Assembly: GCF_000428945.1 (NCBI RefSeq)
Contig: NZ_AUAX01000009.1
Coordinates: forward strand, 275,607 to 339,606
Direction of reading: 5' to 3'
DNA from: Hamadaea tsunoensis DSM 44101
GTDB taxonomy: Bacteria > Actinomycetota > Actinomycetes > Mycobacteriales > Micromonosporaceae
Length of the DNA: 64,000 bases
The notes beneath the pieces are model-generated. The model worked only from the letters and a program-made list of their open reading frames with translations, had not been told where the DNA came from and did no database searches. Both the position numbers and the translations under genes were made by a program. Position 1 is the first letter of the stretch. Each line of letters starts with the position of its first letter. Positions 8,001-16,372 of the stretch are shown piece by piece.

Positions 8001-9882
8001 CGGCGTCGGCGACATGTCCGGCGACGTGTTCGGCAACGGGATGCTGCTGTCGGAGCACATCCGGCTGCTGGCCGCCTTCGACCACCGGCACATCTTCCTC
8101 GACCCCGATCCCGACGCGGCGACGTCCTTTGTGGAGCGTCAGCGCCTGTTCCAGCTGCCGCGCTCCTCGTGGGCCGACTACAACGCCGACCTGATCTCGG
8201 CCGGTGGCGGGGTGTACCCGCGTACCGCCAAGTCGATCCCGATCACCCCGGCCGTACGCGCCGCGCTCGGCCTGCCCGCGACGGCGACCGCGATGAGCCC
8301 GGCCGAGCTGATGAAGGCGATCCTGCTGGCCCCGGTCGATCTGCTGTGGAACGGCGGCATCGGCACCTACGTCAAGGCGACGACCGAGTCGCACGCGGAC
8401 GTCGGCGACAAGGCCAACGACGCGATCCGGGTCAACGGCGGCGCCCTGCGCGCGACCGTGGTCGGCGAGGGCGGCAACCTCGGCCTGACCCAGCGGGGCC
8501 GGATCGAGTACGCGACCGCCGGCGGGCACATCTACACGGACTTCATCGACAACTCCGCGGGTGTGGACTGCTCCGACCACGAGGTCAACATCAAGATCCT
8601 GCTGTCGGCCGTGCCGGAGCTGTCGCTGGAGAACCGCAACGCGCTGCTCGCCGAGATGACCGACGAGGTCGGCGACCTGTGCCTGCGCGACAACTACCTG
8701 CAGGCCACGGCCCTGGGCAGCGCGCGCTACCAGGCGCATTCGCTGCTGCCCGTGCACCGGCGGCTGATCAGCGCGCTGGAGCAGTCCGGCCGGCTCGACC
8801 GGGGTCTGGAGGCGCTGCCGACCGACGACGAGCTCGCCGTCCGGTTCGGCAACGGGCAGGGGCTCACCGCACCGGAGTTCGCGGTGCTGCTCGCGTACGT
8901 GAAGATCGCGCTCGAAGAGGAGATCCTGCACTCGGACCTCCCCGACGAGGAGTGGACGCTCGGGATGCTGCACGACTACTTCCCGGCCCCGCTGCGCGCC
9001 CGGTACGCCGACCTCATGACCGGCCACCGGCTGCGCCGCGAGATCGTGACGACCGGGATCGTCAACGAGGTCGTCAACCGGGGCGGCACCTCCTTCGTCT
9101 TCCGGGCGATGGAGGAGTCCGGGGCGACCGCGGCGGACGTGCTGCGCGCGTACGTGATCGTGCGGGACGTCTTCGACCTGCCGTCGCTGTGGAAGGCGGT
9201 CGAGGAGCAGGACAACAAGATCCCGACGGACGCGCAGACGATCATCTACCTGCAGACCCGCCGGCTGCTCGACCGGGCGGTCCGGTGGCTCGTCCAGAAC
9301 CGCCGCGTCCTCGACGTCCCGGCCGAGATCGAGCGGCTGCGGCCCGGCATCGCGCACCTCGCGCCCAAGCTCGACACGCTGTTCCTCGGCGTCGAGAAGG
9401 ACGCGCTCTCGCACTACTCGCAGAAACTCGTCGAGCTCGACGTTCCGCAGGACCTGGCCGACTGGGGCACGCGTACGCTGCACAGCTTCGGCCTGCTCGA
9501 CGTCGTGGAGACGGCCCGGACCACCGGGCAGGACCTCGACGACGTGGCGGGGGTCTACTTCGTGCTGTCCGAGCAGTTCCTGGTGGACGATCTGCTGACG
9601 AAGATCTCGCAGCTGCCCCGGGAGGACCGGTGGCAGACGCTCGCCCGCATGGCCCTGCGCTACGACCTGTACGCGGCCCTCGCGGCGCTCACGTCCGAGG
9701 TGCTCACCTCGACAGCGGATCGGAAGCTGACACCGCAGGCCCGGGTCGAGGCGTGGGAGCAGCTCAACGAGGCGGCGATCATCCGGGCCCGCAACGCGAT
9801 CGGAGAGTTCGACGGGGTACGCGCGGATCTGGCGCCGCTGTCGGTCCTCCTCCGCCAGATCCGCACCCTGGTCGTCCGGTAG
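5002..9882 (+). CDS. gdh: large NAD-dependent glutamate dehydrogenase (180-kDa class)
   Basis: Catabolic enzyme deaminating glutamate to 2-oxoglutarate. At 1626 residues it matches the L_180 class described from Streptomyces. The long N-terminal part (about 1-730) carries ACT-like regulatory modules. The catalytic core contains [30 protein letters not shown] with the active-site lysine and, further on, the NAD-binding half ([34 protein letters not shown]). A helical C-terminal region follows. The ATG at 5002 is preferred because GAGGGGAG lies seven bases upstream; in-frame alternatives are GTG 4978 and ATG 5023. It stands alone, followed by a repeat region. The very long opposite-strand open frames inside it are codon-bias shadows. 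Confidence 0.96.
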   Translation: [1626 protein letters not shown]

Positions 9883-9888
9883 GCCGCG

Positions 9889-9968
9889 GGTCCCGTTCGG
9901 CGCTTGATCCCGTTTGGCGCTTGATCCCGTTTGGCGCTTGATCCCGTTTGGCGCTTGATCCCGTTTGG
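9889..9968. repeat. 17-bp tandem repeat array, about 4.7 copies
   Basis: Unit GATCCCGTTTGGCGCTT repeats at 9906, 9923 and 9940. A diverged first copy starts at 9889 and a partial last copy at 9957 becomes the left arm of the adjoining palindrome. It starts six bases after the gdh stop codon. The unit's first 12 bases are the outer end of the palindrome arm, so the array probably arose by repeated duplication of the palindrome's edge. Confidence 0.9.
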
Positions 9969-10031
9969 ATCAGGGAAATCACCCGAATCATGGCCCATGA
10001 TTCGGGTGAAAAACCTGATCCGAACGGGATC
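9957..10031. repeat. interspersed palindromic element, family A copy 1
   Basis: A 75-bp imperfect inverted repeat with outer ends GATCCCGTTTGGATCAGG and CCTGATCCGAACGGGATC, and inner arms CACCCGAATCATGG / CCATGATTCGGGTG. A near-identical copy lies at 32412-32490. Both sit directly 3' of a plus-strand gene. It could act as a transcription terminator or be a REP/MITE-like mobile palindrome. No transposase is encoded within it. Confidence 0.9.
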
Positions 10032-10085
10032 TTGAGCATCTTTCCAGGGCTGCGTCCGGAGGGCGCGGGGGCTACGCTCGGTCGC

Positions 10086-10553
10086 ATGAGCGCTCGCACC
10101 GCCGCGATCGTCGCCTGCTCCGCCGCCCTGCTCGCCGCCGGCCTGGCCGCCTGCGGCAAGTCCCCGGAGGCGGGCGGCCCGACGCCTGCTCCGACATCGT
10201 CGAGCCCGGCGGCCACCGCGTCCGGCGTACCGGTGCCGAGCCCGAGCGGCTCCGGGCCGGTGGTGTCGCCGCCGCCGCGTACGAGGCCGAGCATCATCAA
10301 GTCCCCGCAGATCCCGCCGCCGGCCCGGGACCAGTCCACCGTCGTCGGGACGGTCGTCTACAAGGAGGTCGAGGGCGGCTGCCTGGGCCTCACTGAGGAC
10401 GGCACCGGCAAGACGTACGAGCTGGTCGGCGGTGATCACAAGATCCTCTCCGCCGGCGCCCGCGTACGCGTCGTCGGCATCCTGCGCACGGACATGGCGA
10501 CGGTCTGCCAGATCGGAATGCCCCTCCAGGTGGTCTCGGCAGAACGCCTCTGA
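10086..10553 (+). CDS. small lipoprotein of unknown function
   Basis: 155 residues. It begins with a lipoprotein signal peptide (MSARTAAIVACSAALLAAG, lipobox LAAC) and a Pro/Ser/Thr-rich linker. A compact C-terminal domain of about 70 residues (STVVGTVVYKEVEGGCLGL to the end) follows, with a small beta-barrel look and a conserved-looking Cys pair. No family recognised; an OB-like fold is possible but unproven. The start is ATG 10086: the signal peptide begins exactly there, and TACGCT seven bases upstream fits a leaderless promoter -10. The longer frame upstream runs through the palindromic repeat and is not coding. Confidence 0.85.
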   Translation: MSARTAAIVACSAALLAAGLAACGKSPEAGGPTPAPTSSSPAATASGVPVPSPSGSGPVVSPPPRTRPSIIKSPQIPPPARDQSTVVGTVVYKEVEGGCLGLTEDGTGKTYELVGGDHKILSAGARVRVVGILRTDMATVCQIGMPLQVVSAERL

Positions 10554-10586
10554 CATCCGCGCCCCGAGATCGGCTACCTTTCTGGC

Positions 10587-11447
10587 ATGACGATCGCGGT
10601 GGTCACGGACTCGACGGCGGGCCTGCCGCCGGATTTCGCGGCCGATGTACGGATCGTCCCGCTGTCGGTCGTCGTCGACGGCCACCCGGCCCGCGAGGGC
10701 GTCGAGATCTCCTCCGCTGAGGTCGCCGCCGCCCTGCGCAACCGCCGCGTCGCCATGACCACCTCGCGCCCCGCGCCCGCCGAGTTCGAGGCCGTCTACC
10801 GCGAGCTGCTCGACGCGGGCGCCGACGGCGTCGTCTCCGTCCACCTCTCCTCGGCCCTGTCCGGAACCTACGAGTCCGCGGTGCTCGCCGCCGCGCACCT
10901 CCCGGGCCTCGTCGAGGTGGTCGACTCCCGCTCCACCGCCATGGGCCTCGGCTTCCCCGTCCTCGCCGCGGTGGCCGCGCGCGACAAAGATCTTCCCGAT
11001 GTACGCGCGGCCGCGCACGCCGCGGTCGCCGGAACGGACACGTACTTCGTGGTCGACACGCTCGACCATCTCCGCCGGGGCGGCCGGATCGGGGCCGCGT
11101 CCGCGCTGCTCGGAACGGCCCTGTCGGTCAAGCCGATCCTGCATGTCGTGGATGGCGCGATCGTGCCGTGCGACCGCGTACGCACGACGTCGCGGGCCCT
11201 CGACCGCCTGGTGGAGCTGGCCGTCGCGGCCGCCGCCGACGAGCCGGAGGTCCAGGTGGCCGTGCACCACCTGGACACTCCGGAACGGGCGGCCGTGATC
11301 GCCGACGCCGTACGCGCGAAGCTCGGCGACCGGCTCGGCGCGCTGTACGTCACCGAGGTCAGCGGGGTCATCGCCGCGCACGTCGGCCCCGGGGTCGCGG
11401 GCGTGGTCGTGCACCGCCCCGGCGCCCAGGCGAAACGGCCCGGCTGA
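10587..11447 (+). CDS. DegV family fatty-acid-binding protein
   Basis: 286 residues, normal for the family. DegV/FakB proteins bind a fatty acid in a deep pocket and, in firmicutes, present it to the FakA kinase; no FakA is in this window. Visible hallmarks are VVTDSTAGLP at the N-terminus, MTTSRPAPAEFE, the SSALSGTYESA loop, VDSRSTAMGLGF, and the FVVDTLDHLRRGGRIG region. A TACCTT hexamer six bases before ATG 10587 and the lack of a ribosome-binding site suggest a leaderless transcript. Confidence 0.93.
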   Translation: MTIAVVTDSTAGLPPDFAADVRIVPLSVVVDGHPAREGVEISSAEVAAALRNRRVAMTTSRPAPAEFEAVYRELLDAGADGVVSVHLSSALSGTYESAVLAAAHLPGLVEVVDSRSTAMGLGFPVLAAVAARDKDLPDVRAAAHAAVAGTDTYFVVDTLDHLRRGGRIGAASALLGTALSVKPILHVVDGAIVPCDRVRTTSRALDRLVELAVAAAADEPEVQVAVHHLDTPERAAVIADAVRAKLGDRLGALYVTEVSGVIAAHVGPGVAGVVVHRPGAQAKRPG

Positions 11448-11496
11448 GGCTCGGTCGAGGCTCGATGGAGGCACGGCTGAGGCTCGGTTGATCAGG

Positions 11497-11522
11497 TTGT
11501 CCACAAGCGACGGCTGTCCACA
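11497..11522 (+). promoter_or_regulatory. two DnaA-box-like sequences upstream of comEA
   Basis: TTGTCCACA at 11497-11505 equals the preferred actinobacterial DnaA box, and CTGTCCACA at 11514-11522 differs at one base. They are in direct orientation, 17 bp start to start. They lie in the 130-bp spacer between the DegV gene and comEA. No AT-rich unwinding region is nearby, so this is not an origin; it may be a DnaA-dependent regulatory site or a titration pair. Confidence 0.5.
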
Positions 11523-11577
11523 GGAGGCCGCTTCGTCGTCGTAGTTCCGGGCGGGTCGGCGGGCCTACCTTCACGCC

Positions 11578-13074
11578 GTGCGATCCTCGAAGGACGTTCC
11601 CGACGGCCGGGCCGCCGAGCGGCTGGCCGCCCTCTTCCCGCCCGCTCCGATCGAGCTGCCCGATCCCGACTGGATCCGTGATCCGGTGCTGGCCGCCGAT
11701 CCCGGAGCGGGATGGGGGAGCGGCACTCTTCCGGCCGAGGAGGACTGGCCCGACGACGAGACGGGCGCGGACTCCGTGCCGTCCGAGTGGCCGGACCCCT
11801 CAGCGTGGCCGGAACCCTCAGGGGGGCCGGAACCCTCAGGGTGGTCGGAATCCTCGGTGTCGTCCGGATCGGTGTCGCCGGAGTTCTCAGCGTCGCCGGG
11901 ATCCTCCTCGCGGCCGGGATCCGCAGCGCGGCCGGACGACCGCGCGGCCGCGATGGACCGGCTCGCCGCATGGGGTCTGCTCACCGGGGAGGCGGTCGAG
12001 CAGCGACCGGCCGCCGCCGACGACCGTGACCTGGGCCGCTGGCGGAGGCGGGTCGCGGACCTGCCCGGTGAGCTGGTCGTCGACCAGCCCGGGGCGCTCT
12101 TCACCGAAGCGGTGGCGGCACCGCCCGCCGGCCCGCCCTTCGCCGGGGCGCCGCCTGCCGGCCTGCCCCTCGCCGGACCACCGCCTGTCGGCCTGCCCTC
12201 TACCGGGTCGTCGCCAGCCGGGTCGCCGCCGGTCGGGTCGCCGACTGCCGGGTCGCGGCCAGTCGGGCCACCGCGAAGGCCTCACGGCACCTGGCCCGAT
12301 CGCCGCCGCCGCGACCGTCCCAGCGGTCCCACGTGGAGCGACGAGCCGACCGATCCGTTCCGGCCGGCCTGGGCCGACGAGGTGACCGATCCGAGCCTGC
12401 GGACCCCGGGCGCGCACCGGCGCGACGGCCGTGGGCACGACGATCCCGGCCGCGGGGACCAACCCCCGGATCCGCCGGCGAAGAGCGCCCTGCCCACCGC
12501 GGCAGCTTTCGACCCCGGCCGTCCCGGGCTGAAGGTGATCGCCGTCGTGGCGGCCGTGGTCGTGGTCGGCGCAGCCGGGTTCGCCTGGTTCACCCGCCCG
12601 CACGAGGAACCGGTCGCGCCCGCCCCGGCCCTGAGCGCCGAGACGTCCACCGCCTCAGCCGATCCGGGCGGCCAGGTCGTCGTCGCCGTCGGCGGCAAGG
12701 TGGCTCGGCCCGGTCTCGTACGCCTCCCGGCCGGCAGTCGGGTGGCGGACGCGGTCGCGGCGGCGGGCGGCGCGCTCCCCGGCACCGATCTGTCCACGGT
12801 GAACCTGGCGAGGAAGGTCGTCGACGGCGAGCTGATCACGATTGGCGGCCCGGCCGGCGGGGGCGCGGCGGGCGGCGTACCGGGGAAGGTCAGCTTGAAC
12901 TCGGCGACCGTTGCCCAGCTGGACGCCCTGCCCGGCGTCGGTCCCGTCCTCGCCCAGCGGATCGTCGAGTACCGCGACCGGAAGGGCGGCTTCGGGAGCG
13001 TCACCGAACTGCGCCAGGTCGACGGCATCGGCGACGCCAAGTACGCCGAGATCAAGGACCTCGTGATCCTGTGA
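11578..13074 (+). CDS. comEA: ComEA-like DNA-binding protein with long low-complexity N-terminus
   Basis: The 498-residue product has a normal ComEA end. One transmembrane helix lies near 318-338, followed by an SLBB domain (VVVAVGGKVARPGLVRLPAG) and a double helix-hairpin-helix (LNSATVAQLDALPGVGPVLA, EYRDRKGGF). ComEA binds incoming double-stranded DNA outside the membrane. The first 317 residues are unusual: two Pro/Ser/Gly-rich repetitive tracts (around 50-115 and 180-240) separated by a conserved-looking segment, presumably cytoplasmic. The GTG start at 11578 has TACCTT six bases upstream, a leaderless-type promoter. The stop overlaps the start of comEC. Confidence 0.9.
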   Translation: MRSSKDVPDGRAAERLAALFPPAPIELPDPDWIRDPVLAADPGAGWGSGTLPAEEDWPDDETGADSVPSEWPDPSAWPEPSGGPEPSGWSESSVSSGSVSPEFSASPGSSSRPGSAARPDDRAAAMDRLAAWGLLTGEAVEQRPAAADDRDLGRWRRRVADLPGELVVDQPGALFTEAVAAPPAGPPFAGAPPAGLPLAGPPPVGLPSTGSSPAGSPPVGSPTAGSRPVGPPRRPHGTWPDRRRRDRPSGPTWSDEPTDPFRPAWADEVTDPSLRTPGAHRRDGRGHDDPGRGDQPPDPPAKSALPTAAAFDPGRPGLKVIAVVAAVVVVGAAGFAWFTRPHEEPVAPAPALSAETSTASADPGGQVVVAVGGKVARPGLVRLPAGSRVADAVAAAGGALPGTDLSTVNLARKVVDGELITIGGPAGGGAAGGVPGKVSLNSATVAQLDALPGVGPVLAQRIVEYRDRKGGFGSVTELRQVDGIGDAKYAEIKDLVIL

Positions 13075-15350
13075 CCGGCCCCGATCTCCGGCTGGCCCCG
13101 GTGGCGCTGGCCTGCTGGCTCGGCGCGTACGCGTGCCTCGGCTGGACCGCGACCGTCTCCTTCGCCGTCGCCGGGGCGGCCGTGGCGCTGGCGTACCTCG
13201 CCCGGGGGCGGGCCGCCGTCGCGACCGGACTGATCGGGCTGGCGCTGGCCGGAGCGGCGACCGGGATCAGGCTGACCGCCCGGGACGACCCGGCCCTGCG
13301 CGACCTGGCCGACCGCCACGCCACCGTACGCGTCGAGCTGACCGTGTCCGACGATCCACACGCGGTGGCCGGCCGGCGGCCGACCTGGGCGATCGCCGCG
13401 CACCTCACGCACCTGACCGGCGGTGACGGGTCCGGGGCGGCGGGACGGGACCGCCGGGAGAACGCCGACGTCCTCGTTCTGGCCTCGGATCCGGCCTGGC
13501 GGAACCTGCTGCCCGGCCAGCACGTCACCGCGGACGGCCGCCTCGCCCCGCCTCGGGACCGCGGACTCCTCGCCGCGATCGTCTCCGTGAACGAGCCGCC
13601 GGCCGCGGCGACCGCGCCACCCTGGGTGCAACGCGCGGCGGGCGGCCTGCGGGCGGGGCTCCGCGACGCCTGCGCCGGACTCGATCCCCGGCCCGGCGGC
13701 CTGCTGCCCGGCCTCGTCGTGGGCGACACCTCCCGGCTGCCGCCCGAGGTGGCCGATGACTTCCGGGCCGTCGGGATGACCCACCTGACGGCCGTCTCGG
13801 GCTCGAATCTCGCCGTCATCCTCGGCTGCCTGCTGTACGCCGCCCGCTGGGCGAGGGCCGGGCCGCGCCTGAGCGCTGGGCTGTGCGTACTCGGGGTGGT
13901 GGGCTTCGTGATCCTGGCCCGGCCGTCGCCGAGCGTGCTGCGCGCGGCGGTGATGGGGGCGATCGCGCTGGTCGCGCTGGCGACCGGCCGGGGCCGGGCG
14001 GCGCTGCCGGCGTTGTGCGCCACGGTGACCGTGCTGGTGGTGGCGGATCCAGGGCTGGCCGGCGATCCGGGCTTCGCGTTGAGCGTGTGCGCGACCGCCG
14101 GCCTGCTGCTGCTCGCGCCACCCTGGCGGGATGCGTTGCGGCGCAGAGGTTTCCCGCGCTGGGCCGCGGAGGCGCTGGCGGTTCCGGCGGCGGCGCAGGT
14201 CGCGTGCGGCCCGGTGATCGCCGCGATCTCGGGCACCGTCAGCATCGTGGCGATCCCGGCGAACCTGCTGGTGGCCGCGGCGATCACGCCCGCGACCCTG
14301 CTCGGCGTGGCGGCCACCGCGCTCTCGGCGGTCTGGCCGGCCGGGGCCGCCGCGGTGGCGTGGCTCGCGAGCTGGCCCGTGTGGTGGCTGGTCGAGGTCG
14401 CGCGGGTCGGCGCCGGCCTGCCGCTGGGCAACCTGCCCTGGCCCGCCGGTACGCCCGGCGCGCTGCTCCTGGCCGGCCTCACGATCCTTCTCCTGGTGGG
14501 ATTCCGCAGCACCCTGATCCGCCGGCTCGTCCTGGTCGCGGTGCTGTCGGCGGTCCTCGGCGCCGCCCCGGTACGCCTGCTCGCGTCGGGCTGGCCGCCG
14601 CCGGGCTGGATCTACGTCATGTGCGACGTCGGGCAGGGTGACGCCACGGTGCTGAGGACCGGCGATCATCAGGCGATCGTCGTGGACGCCGGACCGGGTC
14701 CATCCCTAGTGGACGGTTGCCTCGACGATCTCGGCATCACCGACGTTCCGCTCCTGGTGATCACCCATTTCCACGCCGATCACGTGGGCGGCGTCGCGGG
14801 CGTGTTCGACCACCGGCGCGTACGCGCGGTCGTGACGTCGGCGTGGCCGGAACCGGTGGAGGGCCGGCGGCTGCTGGCCGAACAGGCCGCCGCGGTCCCG
14901 GTCACCGCCGCCGAACCCGGCCAGGTACGCCGCATCGGCCCGGTCACGCTGACCATCCTGGGACCGGTGACGGCGTTGCGCGGCACCCGCTCCGATCCCA
15001 ATGACAACTCGGTCGTGGCGCTGGCCGCCACCGGCGGCGTACGCGTGCTGCTGACGGGGGACGCCGAGGTCGAGGAGCAGGAGGAACTGGCCGGTCTGGT
15101 GGGACGCGTCGACGTGCTCAAGGTCGCCCATCACGGCAGTGCCTTCCAGGCGCCCGCCTTCCTCGACGCCGTCCGGCCGAGAGTGGCTCTCGTCTCGGTG
15201 GGGCAAGGGAATCCGTACGGGCATCCGAGCCCGTCGGTCCTCGCGTACCTGAGCCGGGGCGGGGCGCGGGTGGTGCGTACCGACCTGGCCGGCGACATCG
15301 CGATTGTGGTGACTCAAGGTGCTATTGCCATCACACTCCGCGATCCTTAG
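13071..15350 (+). CDS. comEC: ComEC/Rec2 DNA uptake channel protein
   Basis: Membrane channel expected to carry single-stranded DNA across the cytoplasmic membrane in transformation. GTG 13071 overlaps the comEA stop (GTGA), implying translational coupling. The 759-residue protein has N-terminal helices, the central ComEC/Rec2 competence domain (GMTHLTAVSGSNLAVILG and following helices) and a C-terminal metallo-beta-lactamase domain with DVGQGDATVLRTG and the metal-binding THFHADHVGG. That is the complete three-part architecture. Natural competence in this lineage is not established; the locus may serve another DNA-transfer role. Confidence 0.95.
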   Translation: MTGPDLRLAPVALACWLGAYACLGWTATVSFAVAGAAVALAYLARGRAAVATGLIGLALAGAATGIRLTARDDPALRDLADRHATVRVELTVSDDPHAVAGRRPTWAIAAHLTHLTGGDGSGAAGRDRRENADVLVLASDPAWRNLLPGQHVTADGRLAPPRDRGLLAAIVSVNEPPAAATAPPWVQRAAGGLRAGLRDACAGLDPRPGGLLPGLVVGDTSRLPPEVADDFRAVGMTHLTAVSGSNLAVILGCLLYAARWARAGPRLSAGLCVLGVVGFVILARPSPSVLRAAVMGAIALVALATGRGRAALPALCATVTVLVVADPGLAGDPGFALSVCATAGLLLLAPPWRDALRRRGFPRWAAEALAVPAAAQVACGPVIAAISGTVSIVAIPANLLVAAAITPATLLGVAATALSAVWPAGAAAVAWLASWPVWWLVEVARVGAGLPLGNLPWPAGTPGALLLAGLTILLLVGFRSTLIRRLVLVAVLSAVLGAAPVRLLASGWPPPGWIYVMCDVGQGDATVLRTGDHQAIVVDAGPGPSLVDGCLDDLGITDVPLLVITHFHADHVGGVAGVFDHRRVRAVVTSAWPEPVEGRRLLAEQAAAVPVTAAEPGQVRRIGPVTLTILGPVTALRGTRSDPNDNSVVALAATGGVRVLLTGDAEVEEQEELAGLVGRVDVLKVAHHGSAFQAPAFLDAVRPRVALVSVGQGNPYGHPSPSVLAYLSRGGARVVRTDLAGDIAIVVTQGAIAITLRDP

Positions 15351-15406
15351 CTGCCGGACCCGATCGAGTGAGCGGATCATGGCCGCTGGCATGCGAGGAT
15401 GGCTGT

Positions 15407-16372
15407 GTGAGTGCTCCCGCGCTGCTGTTGGTCCTGGGCGACGAGGAACTGCTGGCCGCCCGGGCGGTCGCCGAGGTCGTCGACGCGGTCCGCCGTGACG
15501 ATCCACTCGCGGCGCTCACCGAGTTCGCCGCGTCCGACCTGCTGCCCGGCGAACTGGCCGGCGCGTTGAGCCCGTCGCTGTTCGGCGGGCGCCCGGTCGT
15601 CGTCGTCCTCAATGGACAGGACGCGAAGAAGGACCTGGCCGCTGCCCTCACCGCGTACGCGCAGAATCCCGACCCCGACGTCAGCCTCGTCGTCTGCCAC
15701 GCCGGCGGCGCCAAGGGCAAGGCGCTCGCCGACGCGCTGAAGAACGCGGGCGCCCAGGTGGCCGTCGCCGCCAAGCTGACCCGGCACGGCGACCGCGCCG
15801 AATTCGTCCGCAACGAGTTCCGGCGGCTGGGCGGGAAATGCTCCGGCGACGCCGCCGAGGCCCTGCTCGAAGCGGTCGGCAACGACCTGCGCGAACTGGC
15901 GTCGGCCTGCGCCCAGCTGATGGCCGACACCGACGGGCGCATCGACGTCGAGGTGGTCCACCGGTACTACCGCGGCAAGGCGGAGGTCAGCGGCTTCTCG
16001 GTCGCCGACGCGGCCGTGGCCGGCGACGTACCGGCCGCCCTGGAGGCGCTCCGCTGGGCACTGGCCACCGGCGTCGATCCCGTTCCGATCGCCGACGCGC
16101 TCGCCGACGGCGTACGCACGGTCGCCCGGGTGGCCAGTGCGGCTCGGGGCGGCGGGAACGCGTACCAGATGGCGAGCAAGCTCGGCATGCCGGCCTGGAA
16201 GATCGAGAAGGCGCAGCGGGTGGCCCGCGGCTGGACGCCGGAGGGCCTCGTGACCGCGATGGCCGCCGCCGCACGCTGCAACGCCGAGGTCAAGGGCGGC
16301 TCCGACGATCGCGGGTACGCCCTCGAACGCGCGGTCATGTCCGTCGCGGCGGCCCGGGGCGGCGGCCGATGA
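15407..16372 (+). CDS. holA: DNA polymerase III delta subunit (clamp-loader wrench)
   Basis: 321 residues. The subunit opens the sliding clamp within the tau-delta-delta' loader. The N-terminal domain starts SAPALLLVLGDEELLAARAV, where the VLGDEELL block is typical of actinobacterial HolA. The C-terminal collar domain includes KGGSDDRGYALERAVMSVAA. GTG 15407 gives the expected N-terminus; longer in-frame starts add unrelated residues. Position between comEC and rpsT is the standard actinobacterial order. Its stop overlaps the next gene's ATG. Confidence 0.94.
   Translation: MSAPALLLVLGDEELLAARAVAEVVDAVRRDDPLAALTEFAASDLLPGELAGALSPSLFGGRPVVVVLNGQDAKKDLAAALTAYAQNPDPDVSLVVCHAGGAKGKALADALKNAGAQVAVAAKLTRHGDRAEFVRNEFRRLGGKCSGDAAEALLEAVGNDLRELASACAQLMADTDGRIDVEVVHRYYRGKAEVSGFSVADAAVAGDVPAALEALRWALATGVDPVPIADALADGVRTVARVASAARGGGNAYQMASKLGMPAWKIEKAQRVARGWTPEGLVTAMAAAARCNAEVKGGSDDRGYALERAVMSVAAARGGGR

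Noticed and set aside
5005..9483. 1492-codon open frame antisense to gdh
   Set aside because: Frame mirrors the codon positions of the real gene in very high G+C DNA; composition is Arg/Val/Asp/Gly/His-rich with no recognisable domain and no ribosome-binding site.
9889..9968. CRISPR array
   Set aside because: Units are 17 bp and directly abutting, with no unique spacers and no cas genes.
9660..11504. 614-codon minus-strand frame spanning gdh end, repeats and DegV gene
   Set aside because: Crosses a tandem repeat and palindrome and is antisense to two well-supported genes.
11497..11522. Chromosomal replication origin
   Set aside because: Only two DnaA boxes, no AT-rich region and no dnaA/dnaN neighbours.
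12333..13070. Long N-terminal extension of the comEC frame
   Set aside because: Overlaps comEA in another frame; the GTGA overlap at 13071 gives a normal ComEC start.
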